Assembly (NCBI RefSeq): GCF_017921835.1
Contig: NZ_JAGEMN010000006.1
Location: forward strand, 83,955 to 147,954
Reading direction: 5' to 3'
Length of the DNA: 64,000 bases
Source of the DNA: Sporosarcina sp. 6E9
Lineage (GTDB): Bacteria > Bacillota > Bacilli > Bacillales_A > Planococcaceae
The notes under the pieces are model-generated. The model made no database searches. It had not been told where the DNA came from and saw nothing but the letters and a program-made list of their open reading frames with translations. The translations under genes were made by a program, and so were the position numbers. Positions 1 through 8,033 of the stretch are shown piece by piece. How positions within the stretch are numbered: position 1 is the stretch's first letter; the number at the start of each line of letters is the position of its first letter.

Positions 1-1
1 A

Positions 2-64
2 AATCGTGACGTGTATCATGCGTTAAAAAGCTTTTTTCAAAATAAATCGGAAGGATTCGATTAA
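2..64 (+). CDS. C-terminal end of an upstream gene, probably yhbH (DUF444)
   Basis: An open frame enters from the left edge and reads [12 protein letters not shown] and a short charged tail before a TAA whose last base is the A of the spoVR ATG (TAATG). Only 20 residues are visible, so the product is inferred from context: yhbH/yeaH (DUF444) genes often precede spoVR/ycgB, together with the kinase gene prkA. The 1-base overlap implies translational coupling with spoVR. It could be another gene; the sequence left of the window would settle it. Confidence 0.5.
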   Translation, partial: NRDVYHALKSFFQNKSEGFD

Positions 65-1470
65 TGGAGTTAAAATCGCTGCATTACGCAATCGATGAAA
101 TTACTGAGATTGCCACCGATTTCGGTCTCGATTTTTATCCGATGCGCTATGAAATTTGTCCTGCTCATATTATTTATACATTTGGCGCATACGGCATGCC
201 GACAAGATTTACGCACTGGAGTTTCGGGAAACAGTTTCATAAAATGAAATTGCATTATGATCTTGGATTAAGCCAAATCTATGAACTCGTCATTAATTCG
301 AATCCGTGTTATGCATTTTTATTGGACACGAATAGCTTGATTCAAAATAAGTTGATCATCGCCCATGTTCTTGCCCATTGTGATTTCTTCAAAAATAATG
401 TGCGTTTCTCGAATACACGATCAGACATGGTGGAAAGCATGACGGCCACCGCTGAGCGCATCGCCAACTATGAAGTCGTTCACGGAAAAGACGAGGTAGA
501 GCGCTTTCTGGATGCTATATTAGCGGTTCAAGAGCATGTTGACCCATCGATTATCAAGCGGGACAGAGCGGCTGAAGGGCTGAAAGAAGAAGCGGATAAG
601 AAAAAAGTGAGTCGAAAAGGACCCTACGATGACTTATGGGGATTGGATGACAAAGAAGACGATGTGATTGACCCAAGTCAAAGCAGAAAGAAAAACCCTT
701 CCAAACCCGAGAAAGATATTTTGTTATTCATTGAACAAAATAGTCGTGAACTCGAAGAATGGCAACGCGATATATTAACGATGATGCGGGAAGAGATGTT
801 GTATTTTTGGCCGCAACTTGAAACGAAAATCATGAATGAAGGATGGGCTTCGTTTTGGCACCAACGAATTTTACGGGAGATGGAACTGACATCTGACGAA
901 TCGATTGAGTTCGCGAAGCTGAATGCAGATGTCGTGCAACCATCCAAAACAGGGATTAATCCGTACTATTTAGGATTGAAAATATTTGAAGATATTGAAA
1001 AACGGTATAATCAGCCATCCGCCGAAATGATGAAATACGGTGCTAAGCCGAATAGCGGTCGGGAGAAAATATATGAAGTCAGGGAAGTGGAGTCGGATAT
1101 TTCCTTCATCCGCAATTATTTAACAAAGGAACTTGTCCAACAAGAAGATCTTTATCTATTTGAAAAAAAGGGGAAGGAATATCAAATAACCAGTAAGGAA
1201 TATGAAGGTGTAAGAGACCAACTGATCAATATGCGGGTAAATGGTGGATTCCCATATATCGTCGTGAAAGATGGGGACTATTTACGAAATGGAGAACTTT
1301 ACTTGGAACATCGTTATGAGCAAACGGAGCTTGATATTAACTATTTGGAAAATGTCCTTCCGTATATATACCAATTATGGGGACGCATTGTGCATATCGA
1401 AACGACTGTGAATAGAAGGAAGGTCGTCTTTTCATATGGCGGCAAGAAGGTCCACCGTGCTTATATTTAA
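64..1470 (+). CDS. spoVR: SpoVR family stage V sporulation protein
   Basis: This 468-residue protein matches the length and character of Bacillus SpoVR, which is involved in spore cortex formation; the biochemical activity of the family is not settled. It is soluble, with no signal peptide or membrane segment. Family-typical stretches include [13 protein letters not shown] near residue 260 and [17 protein letters not shown] near residue 300, and a charged low-complexity linker lies at about residues 170-220. The start follows AGGATTCGATTA and overlaps the stop of the upstream frame, so the two genes are likely co-transcribed. A strong hairpin terminator follows directly. Confidence 0.93.
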   Translation: MELKSLHYAIDEITEIATDFGLDFYPMRYEICPAHIIYTFGAYGMPTRFTHWSFGKQFHKMKLHYDLGLSQIYELVINSNPCYAFLLDTNSLIQNKLIIAHVLAHCDFFKNNVRFSNTRSDMVESMTATAERIANYEVVHGKDEVERFLDAILAVQEHVDPSIIKRDRAAEGLKEEADKKKVSRKGPYDDLWGLDDKEDDVIDPSQSRKKNPSKPEKDILLFIEQNSRELEEWQRDILTMMREEMLYFWPQLETKIMNEGWASFWHQRILREMELTSDESIEFAKLNADVVQPSKTGINPYYLGLKIFEDIEKRYNQPSAEMMKYGAKPNSGREKIYEVREVESDISFIRNYLTKELVQQEDLYLFEKKGKEYQITSKEYEGVRDQLINMRVNGGFPYIVVKDGDYLRNGELYLEHRYEQTELDINYLENVLPYIYQLWGRIVHIETTVNRRKVVFSYGGKKVHRAYI

Positions 1471-1475
1471 TAGTG

Positions 1476-1528
1476 AAATGCCCATTTACGAAACGAAATT
1501 CCGACGTTTCGCAAATGGGCATTTTTTT
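1476..1528 (+). terminator. Rho-independent terminator after spoVR
   Basis: AATGCCCATTT and GAAACG pair with CGTTTC and AAATGGGCATT, followed by a run of T. The run overlaps the stop codon of the convergent response-regulator gene, so the same hairpin may also stop transcription from the right. Confidence 0.85.
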
Positions 1529-2165
1529 AATTGACTACGTATGTGACTAATCCTTTCACATTGGCATATAAGGCAGCGTGTGTCCGATCCGCTAGGTTCA
1601 GTTTCGCCAGCACTTGACTGACATGTTTTTTAACGGTGTATTCCGTAATATACAGTTTCTGCGAGATTTCTTTATTGGAATGACCCATCCCCAATTCGAG
1701 AAGGACCTCTTTTTCTTTTGGCGTTAGCTGTTCGATTTGACCATCGACTTTGACGGGATTCCTCGAGTCAATTAACAAGTCCATCACGCCCGGATCATAA
1801 TATTTTCGTCCTCTGGCAATCACGCTCAGCGCATGAATGAGTTCTTCAGGCAACGCTTCTTTTAACACATACCCATCGACCCCAATTTCTTTCGCGCGTT
1901 TAAAGTCCGCCTCGTCAGTAGAAGAGGTGAGCACAATGAATTTACAATCCAGTTTCAGTTGAAGCGCTTCGGCGATTAAATCCAAACCGGATTCAGTACC
2001 CAACCGAAGATCTATCAAAGCCAAATCAGCTTTCTTAGATTTTAAAAGCTCGATTGCTTCTTGATGATTCCTAGCTTCACCGACTACGTCCATGCCTTCC
2101 AAAGTAAGTATTGTATTTAGACCTTTACGAACCAACGGATGATCGTCCACGATGATAACTTTCAT
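1527..2165 (-). CDS. NarL/FixJ-type (LuxR HTH) response regulator
   Basis: This 212-residue protein has an N-terminal receiver domain with acidic pair D7/D8, phosphoacceptor D52 in LIDLRLG, and the conserved T and K (LTSS, YVLKEALP). A C-terminal LuxR-type helix-turn-helix follows (LTPKEKEVLLELGMGHSNKE, then the KKHV recognition helix). It should be phosphorylated by the histidine kinase encoded immediately upstream: the kinase stop and this ATG are 1 bp apart, with GGAGGT inside the end of the kinase gene. Because the genes next in line encode a DUF5305 protein and exported surface proteins, its likely targets are in this cluster; that is inference. Confidence 0.92.
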   Translation of the reverse strand: MKVIIVDDHPLVRKGLNTILTLEGMDVVGEARNHQEAIELLKSKKADLALIDLRLGTESGLDLIAEALQLKLDCKFIVLTSSTDEADFKRAKEIGVDGYVLKEALPEELIHALSVIARGRKYYDPGVMDLLIDSRNPVKVDGQIEQLTPKEKEVLLELGMGHSNKEISQKLYITEYTVKKHVSQVLAKLNLADRTHAALYANVKGLVTYVVN

Positions 2166-2166
2166 A

Positions 2167-3885
2167 TTAGCCGATTACCTCCTGTATTATTTTCGTTGTA
2201 TATGGAATGTCTACAATTACTTCCGTACCCCCCTGGTGCCTTTGGGTGATTGAGAATTTACCGTCCAATGACCGAACGATGTTTTGCATATTGTATAAGC
2301 CGATCCCTTTTATTTTTTTATCGTTGTTACCATGCGTCTTAATCCCGATACCGTCATCTTGGATAACTAATACGGTTTTTTCTGCAAGGAGATCTAATTT
2401 CACATGAATCACATGACATTCCCCGTGGCGAACAGCATTTCCACAAGCCTCGCTAACAATTCGATAAATCCCTTGTTTTAATTCGGTAGGCATATTTATT
2501 TCATTTCCCGAAATTTGGTAGTCGATTCGAATATCATTGAGCTTCGCAAAGTCATCTAAATAAGTTCTTAAGCGAGCAAAAAAGGGTTTTTCACCTTTTT
2601 TAATGGAACTTAAACGAAATATCGCTGCCCTAAGTTCTTTGATGGTTAAATTGGCAGACTGTGAAAGAAATTGATATTCCTCATTTAATTGTTCGCTTGA
2701 TAGGTTGCGACTTTTCGCCTGCAAACCGTGTAGGGAATAAACGATACCGAACAATCTCTGGGACACGCTGTCGTGAATTTCATTGGCGATGCGGTTTTGT
2801 TCTTCGATAATCACTGTCTTTTCCATGATTTTATCTAAAAAAACTCTTTCTAACATGATCTCACTGAGTTCTGTTAAAAATTCAAACGTATTTTTAAGCA
2901 GGTAGGAGAGCGTATCAATACTTGAACTTCTAATTTGAACACCCAAAACGCCAATTTTTTTAGAAGTTCTGATCACTCGCATCAAATAGAATTTATCATT
3001 CAAGCTGCGGATAAAAGGCGCTCGTGTTCCGCGAATGCTAGTCCATTCTTTCTTTAGGCTACTTTCTAGGTTAGCATTTTGGCTGGATGTAGAAAGATAG
3101 CTAGTGCTATGATTCAAATCAGTCAACCACACAAAAGTAGCCTCGCTTTGCGTGAATTTGAGCAAAGACGTCGTAATTTCATCAGCCAGTTTTTGCGGAC
3201 TACTTTTAGAAGAAAAGTTATCCATAAGATGGTAAAGGGACATGATGTGATCTAATGTTTCTTCATATTTACCATTCGTTTCAATCAGTTCTTTATTTAC
3301 AGTTAAGAGTTCTTCATGCTGCTCTTTTAAGATGGTTGCTTTCGAACTCAATTCTTTCGTTAGGCTAGAAAACAAACTTGCAAGTAATGTGATTAATAAA
3401 CAAACCAGGTAGAAGTATGACTTTTCTTGCAAGATTGCCACCATACTGTCGGTTGGAAATAATGCGTAGGCAATCAAAGTAGCACTTCCAAGATAAAAAG
3501 TTAAGGCAACCCAACAAAACAATGGCGTCAGAAAACTTGCCGCAACAATTACTGGATTGAGCGCATACCAGATAAACGGACTAGAAATACCTCCCGTTGG
3601 AATTAACAACAACGTTAATCCAATTGTTTCAGTCAAAACGATAAGTCTTAGCACTTTATCATTTCCGACATACTTCCTTTGTAAATCAGTCAATATACCA
3701 GCAGCTACAACAAGTGCAACAACGACCAAAGCCTTAAAGATAAATGGAGACTGTGGTCCGAGTAAAAAAAAGAATGATGTTAGTAAGAGTGAACTGTACC
3801 GAAATAAGAGTACTAAACGAATCTTGCTAGACGAGCTACTACTGATGAAGTGGTAAATCTGATTAACCTTTTGCATAGGCTTCAT
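2167..3885 (-). CDS. NarL-family sensor histidine kinase, multi-TM sensor
   Basis: This 572-residue membrane kinase has about six N-terminal hydrophobic helices (residues ~20-175), a probable coiled coil (~180-210), a GAF-like region (~220-355), then the HisKA_3 dimerisation helix with the phospho-His in NEIHDSVSQRLFG near residue 368. The HATPase_c domain shows NAVRHG, DDGIGI and KGIGLYNMQ. The short extracytoplasmic loops suggest sensing within the membrane. Its start overlaps the end of the DUF5305 gene by 23 bp, so DUF5305, kinase and regulator genes form one operon. The Shine-Dalgarno is weak, which fits translational coupling. The signal is unknown. Confidence 0.92.
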   Translation of the reverse strand: MKPMQKVNQIYHFISSSSSSKIRLVLLFRYSSLLLTSFFFLLGPQSPFIFKALVVVALVVAAGILTDLQRKYVGNDKVLRLIVLTETIGLTLLLIPTGGISSPFIWYALNPVIVAASFLTPLFCWVALTFYLGSATLIAYALFPTDSMVAILQEKSYFYLVCLLITLLASLFSSLTKELSSKATILKEQHEELLTVNKELIETNGKYEETLDHIMSLYHLMDNFSSKSSPQKLADEITTSLLKFTQSEATFVWLTDLNHSTSYLSTSSQNANLESSLKKEWTSIRGTRAPFIRSLNDKFYLMRVIRTSKKIGVLGVQIRSSSIDTLSYLLKNTFEFLTELSEIMLERVFLDKIMEKTVIIEEQNRIANEIHDSVSQRLFGIVYSLHGLQAKSRNLSSEQLNEEYQFLSQSANLTIKELRAAIFRLSSIKKGEKPFFARLRTYLDDFAKLNDIRIDYQISGNEINMPTELKQGIYRIVSEACGNAVRHGECHVIHVKLDLLAEKTVLVIQDDGIGIKTHGNNDKKIKGIGLYNMQNIVRSLDGKFSITQRHQGGTEVIVDIPYTTKIIQEVIG

Positions 3886-4975
3886 CTCTATCTACAATAT
3901 CTTCTGTGCTATGTGCTATCGTCAATTTAATGGTTTCATAGTTGTACAAATAATCCCCATCCGCAATAAAATACACGGCGCTTCCGTCTTCATGAATTCG
4001 ATGGTGAAAGATTGGCAGTTCTTTTTCATCAGCAATTTTGATGATCGATTTAAATGATTGAAGCGTGATGACTGTCTTATCATCGGAATTAATCTTTTGC
4101 GATACAGGAATGATTCGATCGCCGTACTTTTTATTGATATTATCGACTTGGGTTGAAAGCGAACTTTTTCGAGTAGCTACTAAATTCGCATATAGATAAA
4201 TAGTTGGGAGTAGAAAGATAATCGACATTATCGTGCTGATTATTCTAACTGGACCCAAAGGCAGGGCATTTCCAAAAAAGTTAAAAGTGTTCGTTATGAT
4301 CTGGGATGATGTAAATGGAATTGTAGATGTGAATGCTTTATCGCTAATTAGAATAATCTCTTCATAGGAGGATTGGAAAACTAAATTCTCCTGTTCTGGA
4401 ATTGGTATTTCATTTCCATCATAGGTAATCGTTCCATTTATATTTGGCGCCACTTCGAATAGGTATTGGTCTGATCTAATATTAGTTTCTTCCTCTACCT
4501 GTGTTATAAATGAATTAATTTCGTCGAGGTCAATGTTAAAATTAGTATCAATTAGAGGTATTTCTGTACCCATTAATTCAAAGGACTGTTGTACTGTTAA
4601 AGGGAAGACTCTTTCCCATAATTCGCCTGCTTTCACTACTAATTGAACCTCATAGGTACCAGCTGCGCTCACTTCAGCGTCTGAGTTAATGATTGATTTG
4701 AGATGGGCAGGAATTGCAGTCGTGATTTTCTTAAATATCGTATTACCCACATCGAATGTTCCGCCTTTTGGATAAAGGATATTTGGCGTGATTGTCGCCT
4801 GGTAATCATAACTTGTCCCTAAATGGGCTATATTGTCATTGCTTTGAATGGTGATAGTCTTTGTTTTTAAAGACGAGGAGATTGAGATAGTTGCCGCGAT
4901 AATTAAGCATCCGGTGAGATATATTTTCATTTGTTTACTTTTTTTATTTAATAGATTAGAAAAGATTCGCTTCAA
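3863..4975 (-). CDS. DUF5305-like membrane-anchored extracytoplasmic protein
   Basis: This 370-residue protein has an N-terminal signal anchor (residues ~16-35), a long extracytoplasmic beta-rich region (~40-265), a second membrane segment (FFGNALPLGPVRIISTIMSI to about residue 300) and a cytoplasmic tail of ~80 residues that includes YGDRIIPVSQ and HRIHEDGSAVYFIADGDYLY. This layout matches DUF5305 proteins, which are found in archaea and some Firmicutes next to signal peptidases and exported proteins. No enzymatic motif is visible. It overlaps the kinase gene and follows the secreted-protein gene by about 28 bp. It could act as a receptor for the kinase or as an assembly factor; the sequence does not decide. 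Confidence 0.75.
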   Translation of the reverse strand: MKRIFSNLLNKKSKQMKIYLTGCLIIAATISISSSLKTKTITIQSNDNIAHLGTSYDYQATITPNILYPKGGTFDVGNTIFKKITTAIPAHLKSIINSDAEVSAAGTYEVQLVVKAGELWERVFPLTVQQSFELMGTEIPLIDTNFNIDLDEINSFITQVEEETNIRSDQYLFEVAPNINGTITYDGNEIPIPEQENLVFQSSYEEIILISDKAFTSTIPFTSSQIITNTFNFFGNALPLGPVRIISTIMSIIFLLPTIYLYANLVATRKSSLSTQVDNINKKYGDRIIPVSQKINSDDKTVITLQSFKSIIKIADEKELPIFHHRIHEDGSAVYFIADGDYLYNYETIKLTIAHSTEDIVDRDEAYAKG

Positions 4976-5003
4976 TGAAAATCGCCCCTTAATTTATCCT
5001 TAT

Positions 5004-5552
5004 CTATTTCTGGTCTACGGTTTCTTCAGCGTCTGTATCTACTTCAATAACTACATCTTCATCTATCTCTGTATTGTGATTATCCCCATCGTCTTCGGAC
5101 GGTTCTGGATTTGTATTCGCTTCATTAGACTCTTCAACTGAACTTAGTCCAATTAATTCAGGAATTGTTGTATTGATTGTAGCGTTGCCGCCGTTCCAGC
5201 GGGCTGTAAATTGAATTACTTTGCCAGTTAAGCTATTTGGATCTCCGGCTAAGATAAAGTTTTGGCTTTTTCCTGGAACGATTGTGGTAGGATCATTTTT
5301 TACCACGGAAATAACAGCTTGATCATTTTCATTCACTACTTCTATATTCCTAACATCAATTGCTTTAGCTGTATTATTTGTTACGAAGAAGTTTCCACCT
5401 TCCCCGTACGTGATTGCGATGAGCGCATTCTCTTCTGAGACAATCGATAATATCGCATCATTTTTTATTTCAGCATTTGAAAAACTAGTGCCATGGTAAA
5501 GAAATAGTGAGATAAACAATAATAGGGCTGTTAAAGAAATGAACCGTTTCAA
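5004..5552 (-). CDS. Secreted protein of unknown function with acidic C-terminus
   Basis: The product has 182 residues from a TTG start at 5552, chosen because AGGAGG sits 7 bases upstream and the frame then begins MKRFISLTALLLFISLFLYH, a typical signal peptide. An ATG 21 bp upstream lies inside the ribosome-binding region and is unlikely. The mature part (~30-135) looks like a small beta-sandwich (FFVTNNTAKAIDVRNIEV, KSQNFILAGDPNSL, FTARWNGGNATINTTIP). The last ~45 residues are rich in E, D and N with no LPXTG or anchor. It sits between the TasA-like gene and the DUF5305 gene, so it is probably a component or chaperone of the same surface structure. Confidence 0.7.
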   Translation of the reverse strand: MKRFISLTALLLFISLFLYHGTSFSNAEIKNDAILSIVSEENALIAITYGEGGNFFVTNNTAKAIDVRNIEVVNENDQAVISVVKNDPTTIVPGKSQNFILAGDPNSLTGKVIQFTARWNGGNATINTTIPELIGLSSVEESNEANTNPEPSEDDGDNHNTEIDEDVVIEVDTDAEETVDQK

Positions 5553-5576
5553 CACGTCTCCTCCTGAAATCATAAT

Positions 5577-5617
5577 AAAAACCCAATTAAACAGGACAAA
5601 TGTCCAATCTAATTAGG
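5577..5617 (-). terminator. Terminator-like hairpin in the leader of the secreted-protein gene
   Basis: On the minus strand CCTAATTA pairs with TAATTGG around an inner GGACA-TT-TGTCC stem, followed by TTTTTATT, only about 25 bases before the start codon. It therefore looks like an intrinsic terminator inside a 5' leader, i.e. a possible attenuator. A short open frame runs through it (see 5587-5658). I saw no known riboswitch consensus. Confidence 0.5.
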
Positions 5618-5658
5618 CCGGTTGCACCAGTTACTCCATACGTCCAAGGTGCCCACAT
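5587..5658 (-). CDS. Possible 23-aa leader peptide or spurious small ORF
   Basis: An ATG at 5658 opens a 23-codon frame (MWAPWTYGVTGATGLIRLDI...) whose stop lies inside the terminator-like hairpin, just before the secreted-protein gene. No Shine-Dalgarno sits at normal distance; GAGG lies about 20 bases upstream. The two early Trp codons and the overlap with the hairpin would fit an attenuation leader, but the evidence is only positional. Confidence 0.22.
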   Translation of the reverse strand: MWAPWTYGVTGATGLIRLDICPV

Positions 5659-5871
5659 AAAGAACGTATATCACAGTTTCCTCGCTTAATATTCTATTGC
5701 ATATACCAGTATAACCTATATATTTTGAATTTGGTGTCAATTTGTGTAATTGTTTCAGTTCTATTTATGTCTTTAAAGAGAGATTTTTGTCAGATCGCCT
5801 TGAAACTGACACTATTACTTAATGTCTATATTAGAATTGGCATACTATGATTATATTATTTTTTTAGTAAA
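5659..5871. other. AT-rich intergenic region
   Basis: This 213-bp stretch lies between the leader of the secreted-protein gene and the terminator of the TasA-like gene. It is AT-rich and has no convincing open frame. It should hold the minus-strand promoter for the secreted-protein/DUF5305/two-component operon, but I could not single out a good -35/-10 pair. Confidence 0.4.
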
Positions 5872-5911
5872 TGCAAAAAAGAAAGAATTGATGGGTTAAC
5901 CACCAAATCTT
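5872..5911 (-). terminator. Terminator of the TasA-like gene
   Basis: On the minus strand AAGATTTGGTGG pairs with CCATCAATTCTT (one mismatch, one G-T pair) around a 5-base loop and is followed by TCTTTTTTG. It separates the TasA-like gene from the operon downstream. Confidence 0.7.
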
Positions 5912-5931
5912 CCTTTGTTTATTAATTTAAC

Positions 5932-6537
5932 TTAATTTATTGCATCTGATGTAACGATTATTGAGCCCATAATTTCAGATTGTGAAACTGCGTGTCCTTT
6001 TGGAACGCTTATTTTCACTGCAATATATGCAAGATTTTGTTGTCCAGAATTAACTTCTTTGTTAATTCTATCAAGTACCAATGGTTGTCCTTTTGTGCCC
6101 CAAACAGGTGCTGCATTTGCTCTAGGATTGCTTGCTGTTCCAAGAGTGATATATTTGGCATAAGGTCCTTTAGCTTTAATTGTAACTTTTAATGTTTCTG
6201 CTGATTTATTCCTTAGTGTGAACAAAGGACTCCATTCGTAAACACTGTTGGGCTGAAGACCGTAGAATTCTGAAGCACCGGTTCCTCCATTAATACCTTT
6301 GCCAAATTCAAAGTAAAGCTCACCGTCTTTGACAACAGCTGTTTTATCCTTCGCGCCTACTGTATTTTCCCAACTCCATGGTGCGTTAGCTTCCAGGGAT
6401 AAAAGTGCCTGATTAGTGTTAACTACTTTCAACGCTGATGCACTTGTAACAGTTGCCTTATTATAAGACATTGCTGCCATAATGCTAGATAGTGCTAGTA
6501 GTAAAACGACCATTAATAAACCTTTTTTCATCTTCAT
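5932..6537 (-). CDS. TasA/camelysin-like exported protein with SipW-type signal peptide
   Basis: This 201-residue protein starts at ATG 6537, eight to nine bases after GGAGGAG. The N-terminus (MKMKKGLLMVVLLLALSSIM, then AAMSYNKATVTSASA) is a signal peptide of the kind cut by SipW-type signal peptidases. The mature part has the beta-rich pattern of TasA/CalY and archaeal DUF1102-like proteins, including a conserved-looking YEWSPLFTLRNKSAETLKV strand pair. A SipW-like peptidase gene lies divergently 233 bp away. TasA and CalY form extracellular fibres or camelysin-type surface proteins; a structural role here is inferred. It has its own terminator. Confidence 0.72.
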   Translation of the reverse strand: MKMKKGLLMVVLLLALSSIMAAMSYNKATVTSASALKVVNTNQALLSLEANAPWSWENTVGAKDKTAVVKDGELYFEFGKGINGGTGASEFYGLQPNSVYEWSPLFTLRNKSAETLKVTIKAKGPYAKYITLGTASNPRANAAPVWGTKGQPLVLDRINKEVNSGQQNLAYIAVKISVPKGHAVSQSEIMGSIIVTSDAIN

Positions 6538-6654
6538 TAATAAATCTCCTCCTACATTTTTTAGGCTACACGCCGTTTTGAAACTACTTTAAGTATAAGA
6601 GTATTAATATGGGTTATCCTCACTCTGTAGTGGGATTTTTGGGAGGCATTTGTC

Positions 6655-6712
6655 TACTCTATCTACCACCTTTGTTACTGGAGGGTACACTTTCGTACCA
6701 TACGGATTCTAC
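6655..6712. promoter_or_regulatory. Candidate operator in the TasA-like/SipW divergent region
   Basis: Between the divergent genes lies a palindrome GGTAC-N6-GTACC at 6684-6699. TAC triplets recur at 6655, 6664, 6676, 6686, 6696 and 6710, close to one DNA turn apart. NarL-family regulators often bind TAC-containing heptamers, and a NarL-type regulator is encoded nearby, so this is a plausible operator for both genes. No binding data can be read from sequence. Confidence 0.35.
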
Positions 6713-6770
6713 TTTAGAGGGCTTATTCTTCTGCAGAATTACAATAAACTATAGATGAGGGGGAACTGGC

Positions 6771-7877
6771 ATGAAACTATTTACTAGAATAATAAATGCG
6801 TTGCTAGCACTTGCTATCATATGTACGTTAATTGCCGCAGTTGGTTCAGCAATCACAAAAAAACCAGTCTTACTTAGTGTCATTCGTTCAAATAGTATGT
6901 ACCCCGTTTGGGAACGCGGCGATATGGTGATTATAAAAAATATAAACGAAAAAGATGTCATACAAAATGGGGATATTGTCTTTTTTAAAACGGAAGAAGG
7001 TAGTCTTGCCGACAAAGGATGGATTGCACACCGAGTAATGGATGGAAATGAAAGTATAGGTTTCATAACAAAAGGTGATGCAAATAACTATACAGATCAA
7101 AATGATGGTACTGGTTTAATTGATCGTGAGTGGATTGCTGCCAAGGCTTTTACCATTGGCGATACCCCAATAGTGATTCCAAAACTAGGGCATCTATCAT
7201 TATTAGTGGAAAAATATCAAGGTAGCTCATTTTTATTACCTGCGATTGCCTTAATTCTAGCTGCCTTAATCGGTATTGGAGAATTAAAGTCTTCACGAAT
7301 ACGAAAAAAGAGAGAAAACGGAATTGAATTGCAGTTTATTTATATATTAGGTGGCTTAACAATTGTCGTTATTATGGGGGCCACTATGCTCGCTTCGGGA
7401 CAAAAGATGAATGTGATTTATGAAGTCTCCGAGCAAGGACACGGTGTTCTAATGGGAAGCGAAGTTGGGATATTACAAGTAGGAGATGAGGTTTCACAAC
7501 CATTATCGGAACTTAAAAATGGCGGGTTCTTTCCATTAATCGGATCCATAACAACGAAAGATAAACAGATTATGGCCAGCCATAAAAATATAAAACTATC
7601 ACAAGGCCAGCAACTAGAAACAACTTATACAGTAACCGCACAAAAGCCAGGTGCTTATAAATCATCTATACAAGTAGGATTGTTTTATCCATTTTTGCCA
7701 ACTACATTCATCCATTTCCTTGCACAAAAAAGTTATTGGCTAGCGCTTATAGTGGTTTCCTTCATACCTGGATTGCCATTAATTATATACCCAATGATTG
7801 ATGGAAAGATGAGAAGGGGAATGTTAAAGTTTTTTAGAAAGAAAAAAAGAAAACTCCGAAGTGCTTTACCGTTTTGA
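6771..7877 (+). CDS. SipW-like (ER-type) signal peptidase I with C-terminal extension
   Basis: This 368-residue protein has an N-terminal membrane anchor (~8-28), then signal peptidase motifs: catalytic Ser42 in RSNSMYP, His87 in AHRV in place of the Lys of the bacterial type, and KGDAN with D103. This Ser/His arrangement is the ER/archaeal type shared with SipW. After a second membrane segment (~152-166) and a third (~189-206), a ~110-residue extracytoplasmic domain follows, then another membrane segment and a basic tail. SipW itself is about 190 residues, so half of this protein is extra. The ATG follows GAGGGGGA. It most likely processes the neighbouring TasA-like protein. Confidence 0.85.
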   Translation: MKLFTRIINALLALAIICTLIAAVGSAITKKPVLLSVIRSNSMYPVWERGDMVIIKNINEKDVIQNGDIVFFKTEEGSLADKGWIAHRVMDGNESIGFITKGDANNYTDQNDGTGLIDREWIAAKAFTIGDTPIVIPKLGHLSLLVEKYQGSSFLLPAIALILAALIGIGELKSSRIRKKRENGIELQFIYILGGLTIVVIMGATMLASGQKMNVIYEVSEQGHGVLMGSEVGILQVGDEVSQPLSELKNGGFFPLIGSITTKDKQIMASHKNIKLSQGQQLETTYTVTAQKPGAYKSSIQVGLFYPFLPTTFIHFLAQKSYWLALIVVSFIPGLPLIIYPMIDGKMRRGMLKFFRKKKRKLRSALPF

Positions 7878-7894
7878 AAAATAAAGAGTAATAG

Positions 7895-7930
7895 ACGTTC
7901 TCATGCGATGAAATGGGAACGTTTTTTATT
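7895..7930 (+). terminator. Terminator after the signal peptidase gene
   Basis: ACGTTCTCAT pairs with ATGGGAACGT (one G-T pair) around GCGATGAA, followed by a T run. Confidence 0.75.
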
Positions 7931-7956
7931 TTGGATAGATTTAACTCATTGGAATA

Positions 7957-7985
7957 TTGACAATGGATTTCATGTGAATTACTAT
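7957..7985 (+). promoter_or_regulatory. Sigma-A type promoter of the padR gene
   Basis: A perfect TTGACA at 7957-7962 is followed 17 bases later by TACTAT at 7980-7985. The predicted start of transcription, near 7992, falls inside the palindrome at 7987-8012. Confidence 0.6.
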
Positions 7986-7986
7986 T

Positions 7987-8012
7987 ATGTCATACGGTAT
8001 ATCGTGTGGCAT
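7987..8012 (+). promoter_or_regulatory. Candidate PadR operator
   Basis: A 26-bp imperfect palindrome (10 of 13 positions paired) runs from ATGTCATACGGTA to its partner TATCGTGTGGCAT. It lies just after the -10 element and before the ribosome-binding site of the padR gene, the position expected for autorepression. PadR operators are typically ATGT...ACAT-like palindromes of this size. Confidence 0.55.
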
Positions 8013-8033
8013 AATAGCGTTGGAGGTGTATCA

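Noticed and set aside
5577..5700. Cyclic-di-GMP (GEMM) riboswitch in the leader of the secreted-protein gene
   Set aside because: GCAACCGGCCTA recalls part of the consensus, but the second helix, the GNRA loop and the conserved tail are missing.
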